Below are positions 9,685-18,838 of a stretch of 41,490 nucleotides of DNA, piece after piece. The DNA is taken from positions 1 to 41,490 of the forward strand of contig JAUNBL010000015.1 of the NCBI GenBank assembly GCA_030527235.1. Direction: 5' to 3'. The notes below the pieces were generated by a model. It worked only from the letters and a program-made list of their open reading frames with translations, had not been told where the DNA came from and ran no database searches. Both the position numbers and the translations under genes were made by a program. Position 1 is the first letter of the stretch. Each line of letters begins with the position of its first letter. Origin of the DNA: Clostridia bacterium (GTDB taxonomy: Bacteria; Bacillota; Clostridia; UMGS1883).

Positions 9685-10915
9685 TCTTCATCTCTCCTTT
9701 TTGCCCTTTTGCCCTTTTTGTACGCACATCGCACTCTAATACTCCGTCGCTGACACAAACGTCCAGTTTGTCTCCGATGTTTACGCTCTTTACGCTCTTT
9801 ACCAGGCTCCCTTCCAGCGTGACAGCCGCATAGCCGCGAGCGAGTATCGCCAAAGGCGAAAGCGCGTCAAGCGAGGCGCACAGATGTGAAAGCCGCTTCT
9901 CACAATCTCCGCAGCGGCGGGAAAACGATTCTGTTAAGGCATCCGAAATGCGGTCCAGCGTAATGCTCGCTTCGTCAAACCTCTGGGCAAAGCGTGTAAT
10001 GGCTCCGCGCGACGCAAGCAGTGTAAAATGCCGCTCCATCTCGGCAGCACGATTTTTGAGCAGCTTCTTTATGCGCTGCTGCGTATTCGCAAGATATGCG
10101 TCCGTCTGCGCAGCGTCCGGCACGGCAAGCTCCGCAGCCGCCGAAGGCGTTGGCGCCCGCAGGTCCGCTGCGAAGTCGCATATCGTAAAATCCGTTTCAT
10201 GTCCCACTGCGCTTATTATCGGGATTCCCGACGCCGCCACAGCGCGCGCCACGGCTTCCTCGTTAAACGCCCACAAATCCTCTATTGAGCCCCCGCCGCG
10301 CCCTACAATAATTACATCCGCGCCGTTTGTCACATTAAAGTACTCTATCGCCCTTACAATGCTCTGCGCCGCCGCGTCTCCCTGAACCAGGCAAGGGTAT
10401 ATTATCGCCCTGCACAGCGCGTACCTACGGCGCAGTACGTTTATAATATCGCGCACCGCTGCGCCGGTAGGACTTGTTATAATCCCCACCCGTTCGGGAA
10501 ATTGAGGCAGCACCTTTTTGCGCGCTTCATCAAACAGTCCCTCGGAAGCCAGCTTTTTCTTTAGCTGTTCAAACTTTGCATAAAGGTCGCCCTTGCCCTG
10601 TTCCTCAAGTTCCTCCACATAAAGCTGGTACTGCCCGTCACGCTCATAAACGCTTATCCGTCCGCGGGCGAGAACCTTGCTCCCGTTTTCCGGCTTAAAT
10701 GTCAGTGAGGAAGCGGCGCCCCGAAACATCACTGCGCGAAGCGTGGCGCCCTCATCTTTGAGCGTGAGATAAATATGCCCTGAAGAGTGGAACTTTAAGT
10801 TGGAAATCTCGCCTTTTATCCAAATGTTTCCGAGTACGGGAGTTTGCTCAAAAATCGCCTTTATGTAATTGTTTATCTGTGTTACCGTAGCAATGCGGCG
10901 TTTTGGTTCATCCAT
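9674..10915 (-). CDS. xseA: Exodeoxyribonuclease VII large subunit
   Basis: Catalytic subunit of exonuclease VII. The N-terminal OB-fold (TVTQINNYIKAIFEQ, then IWIKGEISNLKFHSSGHIY) is followed by the catalytic domain with GIITSPTGAAVRDI, IIVGRGGGSIEDLWAFNEE and SAVGHETDFTICDFAADLRA, and then a long helical coiled-coil region. The frame is open to 10945, but ATG at 10915 is chosen because GGAGGA lies 5 bases upstream and the protein then begins MDEPKRRIATVTQ, like relatives. It overlaps the nusB stop by 8 bases. The resulting 413 residues is a normal length. Confidence 0.95.
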   Translation of the reverse strand: MDEPKRRIATVTQINNYIKAIFEQTPVLGNIWIKGEISNLKFHSSGHIYLTLKDEGATLRAVMFRGAASSLTFKPENGSKVLARGRISVYERDGQYQLYVEELEEQGKGDLYAKFEQLKKKLASEGLFDEARKKVLPQFPERVGIITSPTGAAVRDIINVLRRRYALCRAIIYPCLVQGDAAAQSIVRAIEYFNVTNGADVIIVGRGGGSIEDLWAFNEEAVARAVAASGIPIISAVGHETDFTICDFAADLRAPTPSAAAELAVPDAAQTDAYLANTQQRIKKLLKNRAAEMERHFTLLASRGAITRFAQRFDEASITLDRISDALTESFSRRCGDCEKRLSHLCASLDALSPLAILARGYAAVTLEGSLVKSVKSVNIGDKLDVCVSDGVLECDVRTKRAKGQKGEMKNEV

Positions 10916-11333
10916 TTTTCTCCTCCGCAATCGCACCCAGTACACCGTTTATAAACGGCGCTCCCTCTTTATCGGAATACTTTTTCGCCAATTCCACTGC
11001 CTCGTTAATGGCTATTTCACCGGGTGTGTCATCATAAAAACAAAGCTCAAATACTGCCAGTCTCAATATCGCAAGATTGACTCTGGGGATACGCGTTATC
11101 GTCCATTTTTTAAGCTTGTCCGCTATGAGCGCGTCTATTTCCTCGCGGTTTTTACACGCTCCCAGCACTAAGTCGCTCAGAAAGCTGCACTCTTGCTTGG
11201 TCATTTTTTTGCTTGCGCAAACATTTTCCTCTTCCGAAAGGTTCTCAATAAAATAGTCAAGCGTTTCCTGCGGATTTTCGCACTTTGTCGCGTACAGTAT
11301 CCGCATTGCGTCCTCACGCACCAGACGTCGCAT
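10908..11333 (-). CDS. nusB: Transcription antitermination factor NusB
   Basis: NusB binds boxA RNA with NusE (S10) in rRNA antitermination complexes. The all-helical 141-residue protein starts RRLVREDAMRILYATKCENP and contains RIPRVNLAILRLAVFEL and GEIAINEAVELAKKYSDKEG, the characteristic C-terminal helices, ending FINGVLGAI. It lies 4 bases after rseP and overlaps xseA. A xseA-xseB-ispA run after nusB is common in Clostridia and Bacilli. Confidence 0.95.
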   Translation of the reverse strand: MRRLVREDAMRILYATKCENPQETLDYFIENLSEEENVCASKKMTKQECSFLSDLVLGACKNREEIDALIADKLKKWTITRIPRVNLAILRLAVFELCFYDDTPGEIAINEAVELAKKYSDKEGAPFINGVLGAIAEEKNG

Positions 11334-11337
11334 ACCA

Positions 11338-12369
11338 TCACCCCGTCACAAGCTTTCCGATATCGCTAAGCATAACAATAATTGCCAGCAGCATAATCAG
11401 CGAAAGCCCTATAAAATTTAGCACTGCCAAAACATTTTCCGGTATTTTCCTTTTTGTTATAAACTCCAAAAATATTACCAGTGCGTTCCCGCCGTCCAAT
11501 GCGGGAAATGGCAAAAGATTAATCACACCGAGATTCACGCTTATAAGCGCAAAAAGCCATACCAGCGTCTGCCACGCCAGCGACGCGGACTGGGTATTCT
11601 TTACATTGTCTACCACGCCGGCAATTTCAATCGGGCTTGACAATTCATTTATGCCCATTCTCCCCATCACAAGCTCGCCGAGTGAAAACACCACCAATTT
11701 AACAACATACAGCGTTTCGTAAAAGGCGTATTTCAAATTTCCGAAAAACGTCTGCTGCATAGGCGATATAAGGACGCCTAAAATATACCGCCCGCCGTCC
11801 TCAGTCGGCATGACAGATACAATTTTTTCCTCCCCGCCACGGCGGAAAGTGACTTCAACCTCCTGCGCGCCGTTACGAAGCATAAAAAAGTCTATATCGC
11901 TGCCAAGATGTGTTTTAGTGGAGTTGAGCCGTACTATCTCATCGCCTTCTCGAAGTCCTGCCGCATACGCCGCCGTGTTTTCCACAGCGCCGGCAATCAC
12001 GGACGTTCTGACCGCGCCAGATGTGCAGTTTATAATCGTGAACAGCAAAAATCCGAGCAGCAAGTTCATCGTTGCGCCGGACAATATAACAACAACACGT
12101 TTGGGGGGACAAAGCTTGAAAAACGACCGTTCTCCGTCGTTTTCGCTGTTTTCGCCTTCCATGCGGCAAAACCCGCCCAACGGGAGCAGCCGCAAGGAGT
12201 ACATCGTTTCTCCGCGCTTAACCGACAATATTTTCGGACCCATGCCTACCGCGAATTCATGCACGAGAACGCCAAATTTTTTGGCGGTTAAAAAGTGTCC
12301 CAATTCGTGCAAAATAATTATCACACTGAACGCTGCTATTGTAATTATCGCCGAAACAATCATTGACAA
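11338..12369 (-). CDS. rseP: RIP metalloprotease RseP (site-2 protease)
   Basis: Membrane-embedded M50 zinc protease that cuts substrates such as anti-sigma factors and signal peptide remnants within the membrane. The zinc motif HELGH is at 21-25 in the first transmembrane helix. A single PDZ domain (about 120-190, with AAYAAGLREGDEIVRLNS) follows, and the second metal motif LDGG is in LLPFPALDGGNALVIF near 291. About four membrane helices are visible. The length of 343 fits Firmicutes RseP/RasP. It lies 3 bases after the dxr stop. Confidence 0.95.
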   Translation of the reverse strand: MSMIVSAIITIAAFSVIIILHELGHFLTAKKFGVLVHEFAVGMGPKILSVKRGETMYSLRLLPLGGFCRMEGENSENDGERSFFKLCPPKRVVVILSGATMNLLLGFLLFTIINCTSGAVRTSVIAGAVENTAAYAAGLREGDEIVRLNSTKTHLGSDIDFFMLRNGAQEVEVTFRRGGEEKIVSVMPTEDGGRYILGVLISPMQQTFFGNLKYAFYETLYVVKLVVFSLGELVMGRMGINELSSPIEIAGVVDNVKNTQSASLAWQTLVWLFALISVNLGVINLLPFPALDGGNALVIFLEFITKRKIPENVLAVLNFIGLSLIMLLAIIVMLSDIGKLVTG

Positions 12370-12372
12370 CTT

Positions 12373-13527
12373 TTATTTCTGTCCCTTCAAATGAATTTGC
12401 ACATATTCCCGCGCCATCTTATCACATTGTATAATGTCCTCTATCAACGGCGCTGAAATTTTCACACAATTATCCATGGCGCCTTCGATGGCATCGTAAA
12501 TATCCAAAATCGTGCACTTGCCCTGCAAAAACGCCCCCACAGCCGCCTCGTTAGCGCCGTTCAGCGCAGCCGGCAGCGTGCCTCCCGCTTTCGCGGCGCG
12601 CTCGGCAAGCTTTACGCCTCTAAACACAAAATGGTCTATCTCCTCAAACGTCAGCACGCCGACTTTTGTCAGCGATAAGCGCTCTTCTACCTCCATTGCT
12701 CGATTCGGGTAGTGCAGCGCATAGGAAATGGGCAGCTTCATATTCGGAATCCCCATTTGCGCAATAACGCTGCCGTCGCAAAACTCGACCAGTGAATGGA
12801 CTATGCTCTGCCTGTGCACAACGGTTTCTATATCTTCAATGCCCACATCAAAAAGATGCATTGCCTCTATAACCTCAAGACCCTTGTTGACAAGCGTCGC
12901 CGAGTCCACCGTTATTTTCGCGCCCATATTCCAGTTGGGATGCTTCAGCGCGTCCTTGGCGCTCACTGCGGCAAGCGCAGCGCGATTCATCCCGAAGAAC
13001 GGACCTCCCGATGCGGTTATAATAAGCTTTTTCACATACTGCGCCTGATTGGAGACCGACTGAAAAATTGCGCTGTGTTCACTGTCCACCGGCAAAATGT
13101 TAACGCCCTTTTCCTTCGCCATGCGCATTACCGTTTCGCCTGCGGTAACAAGCGTTTCTTTATTCGCCAGCGCAATATCGCGCCCGGCGTCTATTGCCGC
13201 AAGCGTGCTTTTCAGACCTGCAATGCCGACAATAGCCGTTAAGGTTATGTCCGCCTCAAACGCCGCCGCCTCCGCTACGCCTTCTTCCCCGGAAAGCACT
13301 TTAATATCCGTGTCGGCAAGGGCGACTTTAAGCCTGCTTGCCGCCTTTGTATCAAACATGGCGCAAATGCGCGGGTGATACTTCCTCGCCTGCTTCTCCA
13401 TGAGCGCATCATTTGCGCCCGCGGCAAGCGCAACGACAGAGAGGTTCTTGTCTATATCGCAAATTTCAAGCGTCTGCGTGCCTATGGAGCCGGTAGAGCC
13501 TATCACGTTTACTTTTCTTTTCATCAT
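12373..13527 (-). CDS. dxr: 1-deoxy-D-xylulose 5-phosphate reductoisomerase
   Basis: Second enzyme of the MEP isoprenoid pathway; it converts DXP to MEP with NADPH and a divalent metal. Seen are the nucleotide loop IGSTGSIGTQTLEI, NKETLVTAGE, the catalytic PVDSEHSAIFQ, ITASGGPFF, HPNWNMGAKITVDSATLVNK and HRQSIVHSLVEF. The frame allows a GTG start at 13533, but the cdsA stop TGA overlaps an ATG at 13527 as ATGA, a typical coupled start, so that is chosen (384 residues). It shows that this organism makes isoprenoids by the MEP route. Start choice is uncertain by a few codons. Confidence 0.96.
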   Translation of the reverse strand: MMKRKVNVIGSTGSIGTQTLEICDIDKNLSVVALAAGANDALMEKQARKYHPRICAMFDTKAASRLKVALADTDIKVLSGEEGVAEAAAFEADITLTAIVGIAGLKSTLAAIDAGRDIALANKETLVTAGETVMRMAKEKGVNILPVDSEHSAIFQSVSNQAQYVKKLIITASGGPFFGMNRAALAAVSAKDALKHPNWNMGAKITVDSATLVNKGLEVIEAMHLFDVGIEDIETVVHRQSIVHSLVEFCDGSVIAQMGIPNMKLPISYALHYPNRAMEVEERLSLTKVGVLTFEEIDHFVFRGVKLAERAAKAGGTLPAALNGANEAAVGAFLQGKCTILDIYDAIEGAMDNCVKISAPLIEDIIQCDKMAREYVQIHLKGQK

Positions 13528-14351
13528 GGCCACACCGCAATCGGAAACAGTGTTATAAAGTAAAACACCGCCGGAGCAACAAACATCACACTGTCAAAAC
13601 GGTCCATGATACCGCCGTGTCCGGGCAGAATGTTTCCAAAATCTTTCACACACATCTCGCGTTTGATTGCCGAAGCCGCTAAATCGCCCATCTGTCCGAT
13701 AATAGGACATATAAGTCCGAGGATTCCAAGCTGTGGCCACTGAACGAGCACCAACGGGTCAATATAGCTCAAAACCGCGCCGTAAACAAGCATACACAAG
13801 GCGCCGCCCAAAACTCCCGCTATCGCGCCCTCTACAGTTTTTTTGGGGCTGACGTGCGGAGACAGCTTATGTTTTCCAAAAAGCGAGCCAAAAATGTACG
13901 CGAAGGCGTCAGCCGTCCACGCGCCGACAAAAACAGGCCAAAGCAGCTTAAGTCCGTGATCCATTTGGCGAATCATGGCTATATGGATAAAGGAAACGCA
14001 GACTACAATCGTTACAAAAAATGCCGCAGCAATATCGTAGAGCTTGATATGTTCCGGTTTTATGACCATCGCACTCAAAAGCAGCACCATGTAGACGTAT
14101 AGCGCAAACCTAAAAAAGCTTGTATCCATATGCTTGCCCACTGCAAAACAAATCGGGATTATCATATTTATCGCCACGATGACTTTTTTGTCTCGTGAAA
14201 ATCCCAAGATTTTATAAAACTCAAACAGTGCAATCAGTATCACAAACGCCACGGCCAGATTCATAATAACCGTATCGCTCAACACAACGGCAAAAAAAAG
14301 TACTATTCCTACCAGTGCGCTCAACAGTCTTTCTTTGAGCAAATTCCACAC
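13524..14351 (-). CDS. cdsA: Phosphatidate cytidylyltransferase (CdsA)
   Basis: Membrane enzyme that makes CDP-diacylglycerol from CTP and phosphatidate, the branch point of phospholipid synthesis. The 275-residue protein has about eight hydrophobic segments. It carries WTADAFAYIFGSLFGKHKL and SPKKTVEGAIAG, then the C-terminal signature KDFGNILPGHGGIMDRFDS. It sits between uppS (1 base gap) and dxr (ATGA overlap), the standard bacterial order. Confidence 0.95.
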   Translation of the reverse strand: MWNLLKERLLSALVGIVLFFAVVLSDTVIMNLAVAFVILIALFEFYKILGFSRDKKVIVAINMIIPICFAVGKHMDTSFFRFALYVYMVLLLSAMVIKPEHIKLYDIAAAFFVTIVVCVSFIHIAMIRQMDHGLKLLWPVFVGAWTADAFAYIFGSLFGKHKLSPHVSPKKTVEGAIAGVLGGALCMLVYGAVLSYIDPLVLVQWPQLGILGLICPIIGQMGDLAASAIKREMCVKDFGNILPGHGGIMDRFDSVMFVAPAVFYFITLFPIAVWP

Positions 14352-14352
14352 C

Positions 14353-15105
14353 TCACACTTTCCCGAATCTTCTGCTCCGCTTTTGGTACTCGCTTATCGC
14401 TTCCAGAAGACATGCGGGGGTAAAATCCGGCCACAAAACCGGCGAAAACACAAACTCACTGTATGCGCTCTGCCAGAGCAAAAAGTTGCTTACCCTCTTC
14501 TCTCCGGATGTGCGGATAATGAGATCGGGGTCTCTTTGTCCGGCCGTATAAAGATATTTTTCTATCGCGCTCTCGTCAACGTCCTCCGGGCGAATCGTGC
14601 CGTTTGCCGCGTCGCGCGCGACACAGGCGGCGGCGTACGCTATCTCTGCCCGGCTTCCGTAATTAAGCGCGAGATTGAAAAGAACCGTTTTGTTATTCTT
14701 TGTCGTTTCCTCCAGCTGCGTGCACAAGCTTTTAAGCGACGGAGACAACTCTTCTATATCTCCTAAAAGATGGAACCTTACATCGTGGAGCATCATTTTC
14801 TTAAACGCCCGCCGCAGATACTTGTCAAAAAGACCCATAAGGGCATTGACTTCATCCTCCGGCCGGTTCCAGTTCTCCGTGGAAAACGCGTATGCGGTCA
14901 GCGTCTTAACGCCGATATTGCCCGCATACTCCAAAATTGTTTCAATAAGCTGCGCCCCCGCCGCATGACCGGCCGCACGCGGGAGCGCGCGCTTTTTTGC
15001 CCATCTGCCGTTCCCATCCATTATTATGGCGATATGTTCCGGAATATTATTATAATCTACGCGACATCTTGCCAGCCTGACCTTTTCTCGGTTAAACAAA
15101 CTCAT
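14353..15105 (-). CDS. uppS: Isoprenyl transferase / undecaprenyl diphosphate synthase
   Basis: Cis-prenyltransferase that extends farnesyl diphosphate to undecaprenyl diphosphate, the lipid carrier for peptidoglycan and for surface polysaccharides such as those encoded at the other end of this window. The catalytic HIAIIMDGNGRWAKKR and the AFSTENWNRP motif are clear, as is DPDLIIRTSGEKRVSNFLLW. The frame is open to 15159, overlapping frr, but ATG at 15105 has an AGGGCGGAG sequence just upstream and begins MSLFNREKV, leaving a 16-base gap to frr, so it is chosen (250 residues). Confidence 0.94.
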   Translation of the reverse strand: MSLFNREKVRLARCRVDYNNIPEHIAIIMDGNGRWAKKRALPRAAGHAAGAQLIETILEYAGNIGVKTLTAYAFSTENWNRPEDEVNALMGLFDKYLRRAFKKMMLHDVRFHLLGDIEELSPSLKSLCTQLEETTKNNKTVLFNLALNYGSRAEIAYAAACVARDAANGTIRPEDVDESAIEKYLYTAGQRDPDLIIRTSGEKRVSNFLLWQSAYSEFVFSPVLWPDFTPACLLEAISEYQKRSRRFGKV

Positions 15106-15121
15106 TTTGCTCCGCCCTTTG

Positions 15122-15676
15122 TCAAATTTCGAGAATTTCCTTGTTTTTCCTTGCCGCAATAGCGTCCACTTCTTTTATCTTATCGTCGGTCAGTTCCTGA
15201 ATATCCTTCTCGATATTTTTAAGGTCGTCTTCCGTAATTTCACTCTTTTTCTTCTGCGCCTTGTAAACCTCGATAGCGTCGCGCCGGATGGAACGGAGCG
15301 CAATCTTGGCGTCTTCCGCTTTTTTGCCGACGCTCTTTGTCAGCTCTTTTCTGCGGTCTTCCGTCAGGGACGGAAATGAAAGGCGAATGACTTTGCCGTC
15401 ATTTTGAGGGTTGATTCCAAGCTCCGATGCGGAAATAGCCCGCTCAACAGCCTTCAAGAGAGTTGCGTCCCATGGCTGAACAAGCAGCGTGTGCGGGTCG
15501 GGCGTGGAAATGGTACCCACCTGACCTATGGGCGTAGGCGTGCCGTAATAATCTACGGATATCTTGTCAAGCACCGAGGGGTTTGCTCGCCCGACACGGA
15601 TTACCGCCAACTCCTCAACAAAAAAGGAAATTGTTTTGTCCATCTTGGCTTCGGTTTCCGGATAGCTTTCTCTCAT
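15122..15676 (-). CDS. frr: Ribosome recycling factor
   Basis: Splits post-termination ribosomes together with EF-G. The 184-residue length is exact for the family. The N-terminal helix, VGRANPSVLDKISVDYYGTP and TPIGQVGTISTPDPHTLLVQ, and the C-terminal long helices with LTEDRRKELTKSVGKKAEDA are all recognisable. It follows pyrH by 24 bases. Confidence 0.97.
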   Translation of the reverse strand: MRESYPETEAKMDKTISFFVEELAVIRVGRANPSVLDKISVDYYGTPTPIGQVGTISTPDPHTLLVQPWDATLLKAVERAISASELGINPQNDGKVIRLSFPSLTEDRRKELTKSVGKKAEDAKIALRSIRRDAIEVYKAQKKKSEITEDDLKNIEKDIQELTDDKIKEVDAIAARKNKEILEI

Positions 15677-15700
15677 TTTTCATTACCTCCCAATTTTTTA

Positions 15701-16414
15701 TCAAGAATGTACCAGCGTGCCAATCTCTTCTCCGAGAATAGCTCGCTTGATGTTCTGCGGGTCATCAAGACCAAACACTCGAATCGGCACGTCGTTGTCC
15801 ATGCAAAGCGACGTTGCCGTGGAGTCCATCACTCCGAGCGAGCGGTTGAGCACCTCTTTATACGTGAGCTCATCAAACCGCCTGGCATCCGGATTTACGT
15901 TCGGGTCCGAGTCGTAAACCGCATCTACTTTTTTTGCCAGAAGTATAATCTCCGCGTCAATCTCCGCCGCGCGCAGCGCCGCTGTAGTATCCGTGGAGAA
16001 GAACGGGTTCCCCGTACCGCATCCAAAAATAACCACTCTGCCGCGTTGAAGATGACTAAGCGCCCTGCCGCGTATGTAGGGTTCCGCAATCTGGCGCATC
16101 TCAATCGCCGTTTGCACGCGCGTGGGGATATCTTTTGCCTCAAACGCATCACACAGTGCAAGTGCGTTTATCACTGTCGCCAGCATTCCCATGTGGTCTG
16201 CCCGCGTTCTGTCCATGTTTTTACCGCTTCTGCCACGCCAGAAATTGCCTCCCCCTACGACAACCGCTATTTCTGCGCCCATGTTGTTGCATTCCGCCAC
16301 CGTTTCTGCGATAGCATCAAGCGTTTCCTCGTCAAGCCCGAAACCTTTTCTGCCCGCAAGCGCTTCGCCACTGATTTTCAGCAATACTCTTTTGTATTTC
16401 GGCTGCATTTGCAA
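15701..16414 (-). CDS. pyrH: Uridylate kinase (UMP kinase)
   Basis: Hexameric amino-acid-kinase-fold enzyme that makes UDP from UMP; bacterial forms respond to GTP and [17 protein letters not shown] opens the fold, [12 protein letters not shown] gives the UMP loop, and [20 protein letters not shown] the ATP side. The 237-residue length is typical. It has a strong GGAGG 7 bases upstream of ATG and is the first gene of the housekeeping operon. rpsB and tsf, often just upstream, are not present. Confidence 0.97.
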   Translation of the reverse strand: MQMQPKYKRVLLKISGEALAGRKGFGLDEETLDAIAETVAECNNMGAEIAVVVGGGNFWRGRSGKNMDRTRADHMGMLATVINALALCDAFEAKDIPTRVQTAIEMRQIAEPYIRGRALSHLQRGRVVIFGCGTGNPFFSTDTTAALRAAEIDAEIILLAKKVDAVYDSDPNVNPDARRFDELTYKEVLNRSLGVMDSTATSLCMDNDVPIRVFGLDDPQNIKRAILGEEIGTLVHS

Positions 16415-16437
16415 TCCTCCAAACTTATAATAACCTA

Positions 16438-16467
16438 ATTATATTTATATTCTACATTTCACATGAA
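16438..16467 (-). promoter_or_regulatory. Possible promoter for the pyrH operon
   Basis: On the minus strand a perfect TATAAT (16438-16443) stands 24 bases upstream of the pyrH ATG. The best -35 at 18 bases spacing is TTCATG (16462-16467), which is poor. The 68-base gap before pyrH is AT-rich and is the only plausible place for a local promoter of this 17-gene run. Transcription may also read through from rlmL. Confidence 0.35.
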
Positions 16468-16482
16468 AATCCTGCTTGTGCT

Positions 16483-17601
16483 TCATAATTTATAATACTG
16501 ATACAAGTTGCATTTAAGAGTGCCGTTATAAAGTTTTCGGCGCTTGTCCGCCGTGCGTGCATAAAACTTTTCAAAGCCTTCGTGAGAGGTTAGAATATGC
16601 TTTGTAAAGCCTTCATACTCGCCAAACTTTTTACCCATGTCCGCATAGAGAGCCTCGCACGAGCGCTTATCCATAAGCCTCTCGCCGTAGGGCGGGTTGC
16701 ATATTATTGCTCCCTGGCCGGAAAGCGGCTCCAAATCGCGCATGTCGCGTACAGAGAACCTAATCATGCCGTCCACACCGGCTCTGCGCGCGTTCTCTTG
16801 CGCTGTTTTAACAGCTCCCTTGTCAATATCAGACGCGTATATCCTTACATCGCCTCTTTCCTCCTCGTCCCGCGTTTCCTCGCGCGCATTCGCAAAATGC
16901 TTTTTGTCCATGTTCTTCCAATTTTCGGCTGCAAATGTGCGGTTCACGCCCGGTGCAATATTCGCGGCAAAAAGAGCTGCTTCAATTGCTATCGTGCCGC
17001 TTCCGCAAAAGGGGTCAAGCAACGCCTTTTTGCGTCCCCAGCGGGCAATATCTATCATCGAAAACGCAAGCGTTTCACGAAGCGGGGCGGCGACTGACGC
17101 AGGGCGGTAGCCACGCTTATGGAGGCTGATGCCGGTCGTATCGATATACAGCGTCGCCACATCGCGCATAATCGAAAACTGTATCTGATAAAGCGCACTG
17201 TCCTCCGGCAGGACATTCATCCCATAGCATGCGCCCAGTCTCCTCGCAACCGCTTTCTTTATTATCGCCTGGCAGTCCGGCACCGAATGTAGCTTTGACG
17301 AGAGCGCGTGTCCTTTAACCGGGAATGCACCTCCGAGCGGTATAAACTCCTCCCAGCCGAGCGCTCGTGTGCCTTCAAAAAGCGCGTCAAACGTATCGGC
17401 GCGAAATGAACCCAGATTGATAAGTACTCTTTCACCTGCACGCAGCCTGACATTTGCGACTGCAACCGCCTCGCAGTCGCCTTCAAAAGTGACGCGCCCG
17501 TTCTCCACCGCCGCCGTCTCATAACCGCAGCGGCGTATTTCGTTCGCCGTCACCGACTCTGTGCCGAGCATCGTGGGTACAGTCAGTAAAAACTTTTGCA
17601 T
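16483..17601 (-). CDS. THUMP-domain class I RNA methyltransferase (RlmL/YpsC family)
   Basis: Probable S-adenosylmethionine-dependent guanosine N2 methyltransferase acting on 23S rRNA, by relation to RlmL and Bacillus YpsC. The N-terminal THUMP-like RNA-binding part spans about 1-160. The methyltransferase fold has DPFCGSGTIAIEA starting at 196 and the catalytic NPPYGERL at 302-309. The 372-residue length fits the Firmicutes single-domain form, shorter than the fused E. coli RlmKL. It starts 2 bases after the hydrolase stop and shares its promoter. The exact target base cannot be read from the sequence. Confidence 0.9.
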   Translation of the reverse strand: MQKFLLTVPTMLGTESVTANEIRRCGYETAAVENGRVTFEGDCEAVAVANVRLRAGERVLINLGSFRADTFDALFEGTRALGWEEFIPLGGAFPVKGHALSSKLHSVPDCQAIIKKAVARRLGACYGMNVLPEDSALYQIQFSIMRDVATLYIDTTGISLHKRGYRPASVAAPLRETLAFSMIDIARWGRKKALLDPFCGSGTIAIEAALFAANIAPGVNRTFAAENWKNMDKKHFANAREETRDEEERGDVRIYASDIDKGAVKTAQENARRAGVDGMIRFSVRDMRDLEPLSGQGAIICNPPYGERLMDKRSCEALYADMGKKFGEYEGFTKHILTSHEGFEKFYARTADKRRKLYNGTLKCNLYQYYKL

Positions 17602-17603
17602 AT

Positions 17604-18653
17604 CTACCTCTGTGTTTTAATGTTCTTTATCGCAAGCGTGAAAACCGCGCCTATCGACTCAAACAGGATTTTACGCGTATCCTCGTCAAAAGAAGCTACC
17701 GCCTGCATCGCCGCTTTCGCTTTTTGCGGCCAGTTTTCCGCAAGCTCTCTTGTAGTCTTTGCGCCGGTGGCCTTGATTGCGCCGTAAAGCGCATCGGTAA
17801 ATCTCTCGCGCTCCTCGTCCGAGAGCGTATTTATCCACCCGTTTATGGCGCTGTTTCTCACCTCTGCCGCAACGGATAATTCCTTTTCCAGCGCAAACTC
17901 TCCGTTTTCCACAACCCAAGTGAACGGGTCATGCTGAAGCACATCTATTCCGGTGCTCCTGACTACGCGGTAGTTTTTAAGGCAATGCATCAGCATTCCC
18001 ACAAGCGCGCTCTGCGGCATTGTTTTCTCTATTCTTTTCTCAATCGCCTTGTACTCGGGAAGCTCAAACATATCCTCTCGGAAGCCGGGCCCGTCATGCG
18101 TGAAAACCCGTTCTAACCTGCGCTGCACTTCCGCGTTGCATTTTATCGCAGAATATACCGCAATATTTCCGCCCTTGGAATGGCCTCCCACAAAAAGCGG
18201 TTTAGCTGTTTTTCCCGCTGCGGCGTTCAGGTATTCAACACCTGACCTCTGCGACGGAATCGGAGTTATGAAAGCCAGATTAAAGTCCTCACGCCATCCG
18301 AGAAAGGTGGAATCCGTGCCGCGATATGCTACATACACAAAATCCCTTGCTTCAAAAAGCATGGCGCAAAACTGCTTTTGCTCATTCTCGTCCGCAGCAT
18401 TGACAAAGCTGTGAACACGCACAAGAGCAAAGCGCGGATTTTTTGCGGCCGCAAGCAGCAAGCGCCGATTTTTTTTGGCGAGCATCGTATCACTAAATAC
18501 CGTGTCCAAATTTCCTCCGGCAATATCCTCTATCGTACCTTCGTAAAGCTCGGCATAGGCAAGCGTTGAAAAGATTAAGCTGTCAACATCGCCAAGCGCC
18601 TTCTCTTCGAAGCTTTGCGTCACACTCTCTGCGTAATCGATAATATTCGGCAT
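17604..18653 (-). CDS. Mbeg1-like (DUF2974) alpha/beta-hydrolase
   Basis: Lipase-like alpha/beta-hydrolase of the Mbeg1/DUF2974 group common in Clostridia and Bacilli. The nucleophile elbow GHSKG is at 157-161 (Ser159), preceded by VYVAYRGTDST, the lipase-class oxyanion region. No signal peptide or membrane segment is seen, so it should be cytoplasmic. The substrate is unknown for the family. GGAAGGAG stands 6 bases before the ATG, and a strong promoter lies about 45 bases further up. It is followed directly by the RNA methyltransferase gene. Confidence 0.85.
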   Translation of the reverse strand: MPNIIDYAESVTQSFEEKALGDVDSLIFSTLAYAELYEGTIEDIAGGNLDTVFSDTMLAKKNRRLLLAAAKNPRFALVRVHSFVNAADENEQKQFCAMLFEARDFVYVAYRGTDSTFLGWREDFNLAFITPIPSQRSGVEYLNAAAGKTAKPLFVGGHSKGGNIAVYSAIKCNAEVQRRLERVFTHDGPGFREDMFELPEYKAIEKRIEKTMPQSALVGMLMHCLKNYRVVRSTGIDVLQHDPFTWVVENGEFALEKELSVAAEVRNSAINGWINTLSDEERERFTDALYGAIKATGAKTTRELAENWPQKAKAAMQAVASFDEDTRKILFESIGAVFTLAIKNIKTQR

Positions 18654-18698
18654 TTCTTACTCCTTCCGGTTTTGCGGGTCGTTTTGCCATGTCAATTC

Positions 18699-18727
18699 AT
18701 TATACCATATTATTTTCCTTTTGTCTA
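18699..18727 (-). promoter_or_regulatory. Sigma-A type promoter for the hydrolase-rlmL unit
   Basis: Reading the minus strand, TAGACA (18722-18727) is followed after 17 bases by TATAAT (18699-18704): 5 of 6 and 6 of 6 matches to consensus at ideal spacing. The expected transcription start is near 18692, giving a leader of roughly 40 bases to the ATG at 18653. Confidence 0.8.
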
Positions 18728-18750
18728 TCTTAGAATAATTTTTTTCGCAC

Positions 18751-18788
18751 AAAGAAGCGGCTTCGAGATTTTGAAACCGCTTCTCTTT
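18751..18788 (-). terminator. Hairpin between the lipoprotein and hydrolase genes
   Basis: The arms 18751-18764 and 18773-18788 are complementary (core AGCGG with CCGCT, plus flanking AAAGA with TCTTT) around an 8-base loop, with a two-base bulge. It lies about 50 bases after the lipoprotein stop and upstream of the next promoter, the expected place for a terminator. The uridine tract is weak (three T then GTGCG), so termination efficiency is uncertain. Confidence 0.5.
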
Positions 18789-18838
18789 CGTCCGAATGTT
18801 CCAAGTCTGCGGAGAACTCGGCATCCGTCCCGATGAAA

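Noticed and set aside
15404..16438. 344-codon plus-strand open frame opposite frr and pyrH
   Set aside because: Shadow of two well-identified genes; composition rich in His, Arg and Cys as expected from antisense reading.
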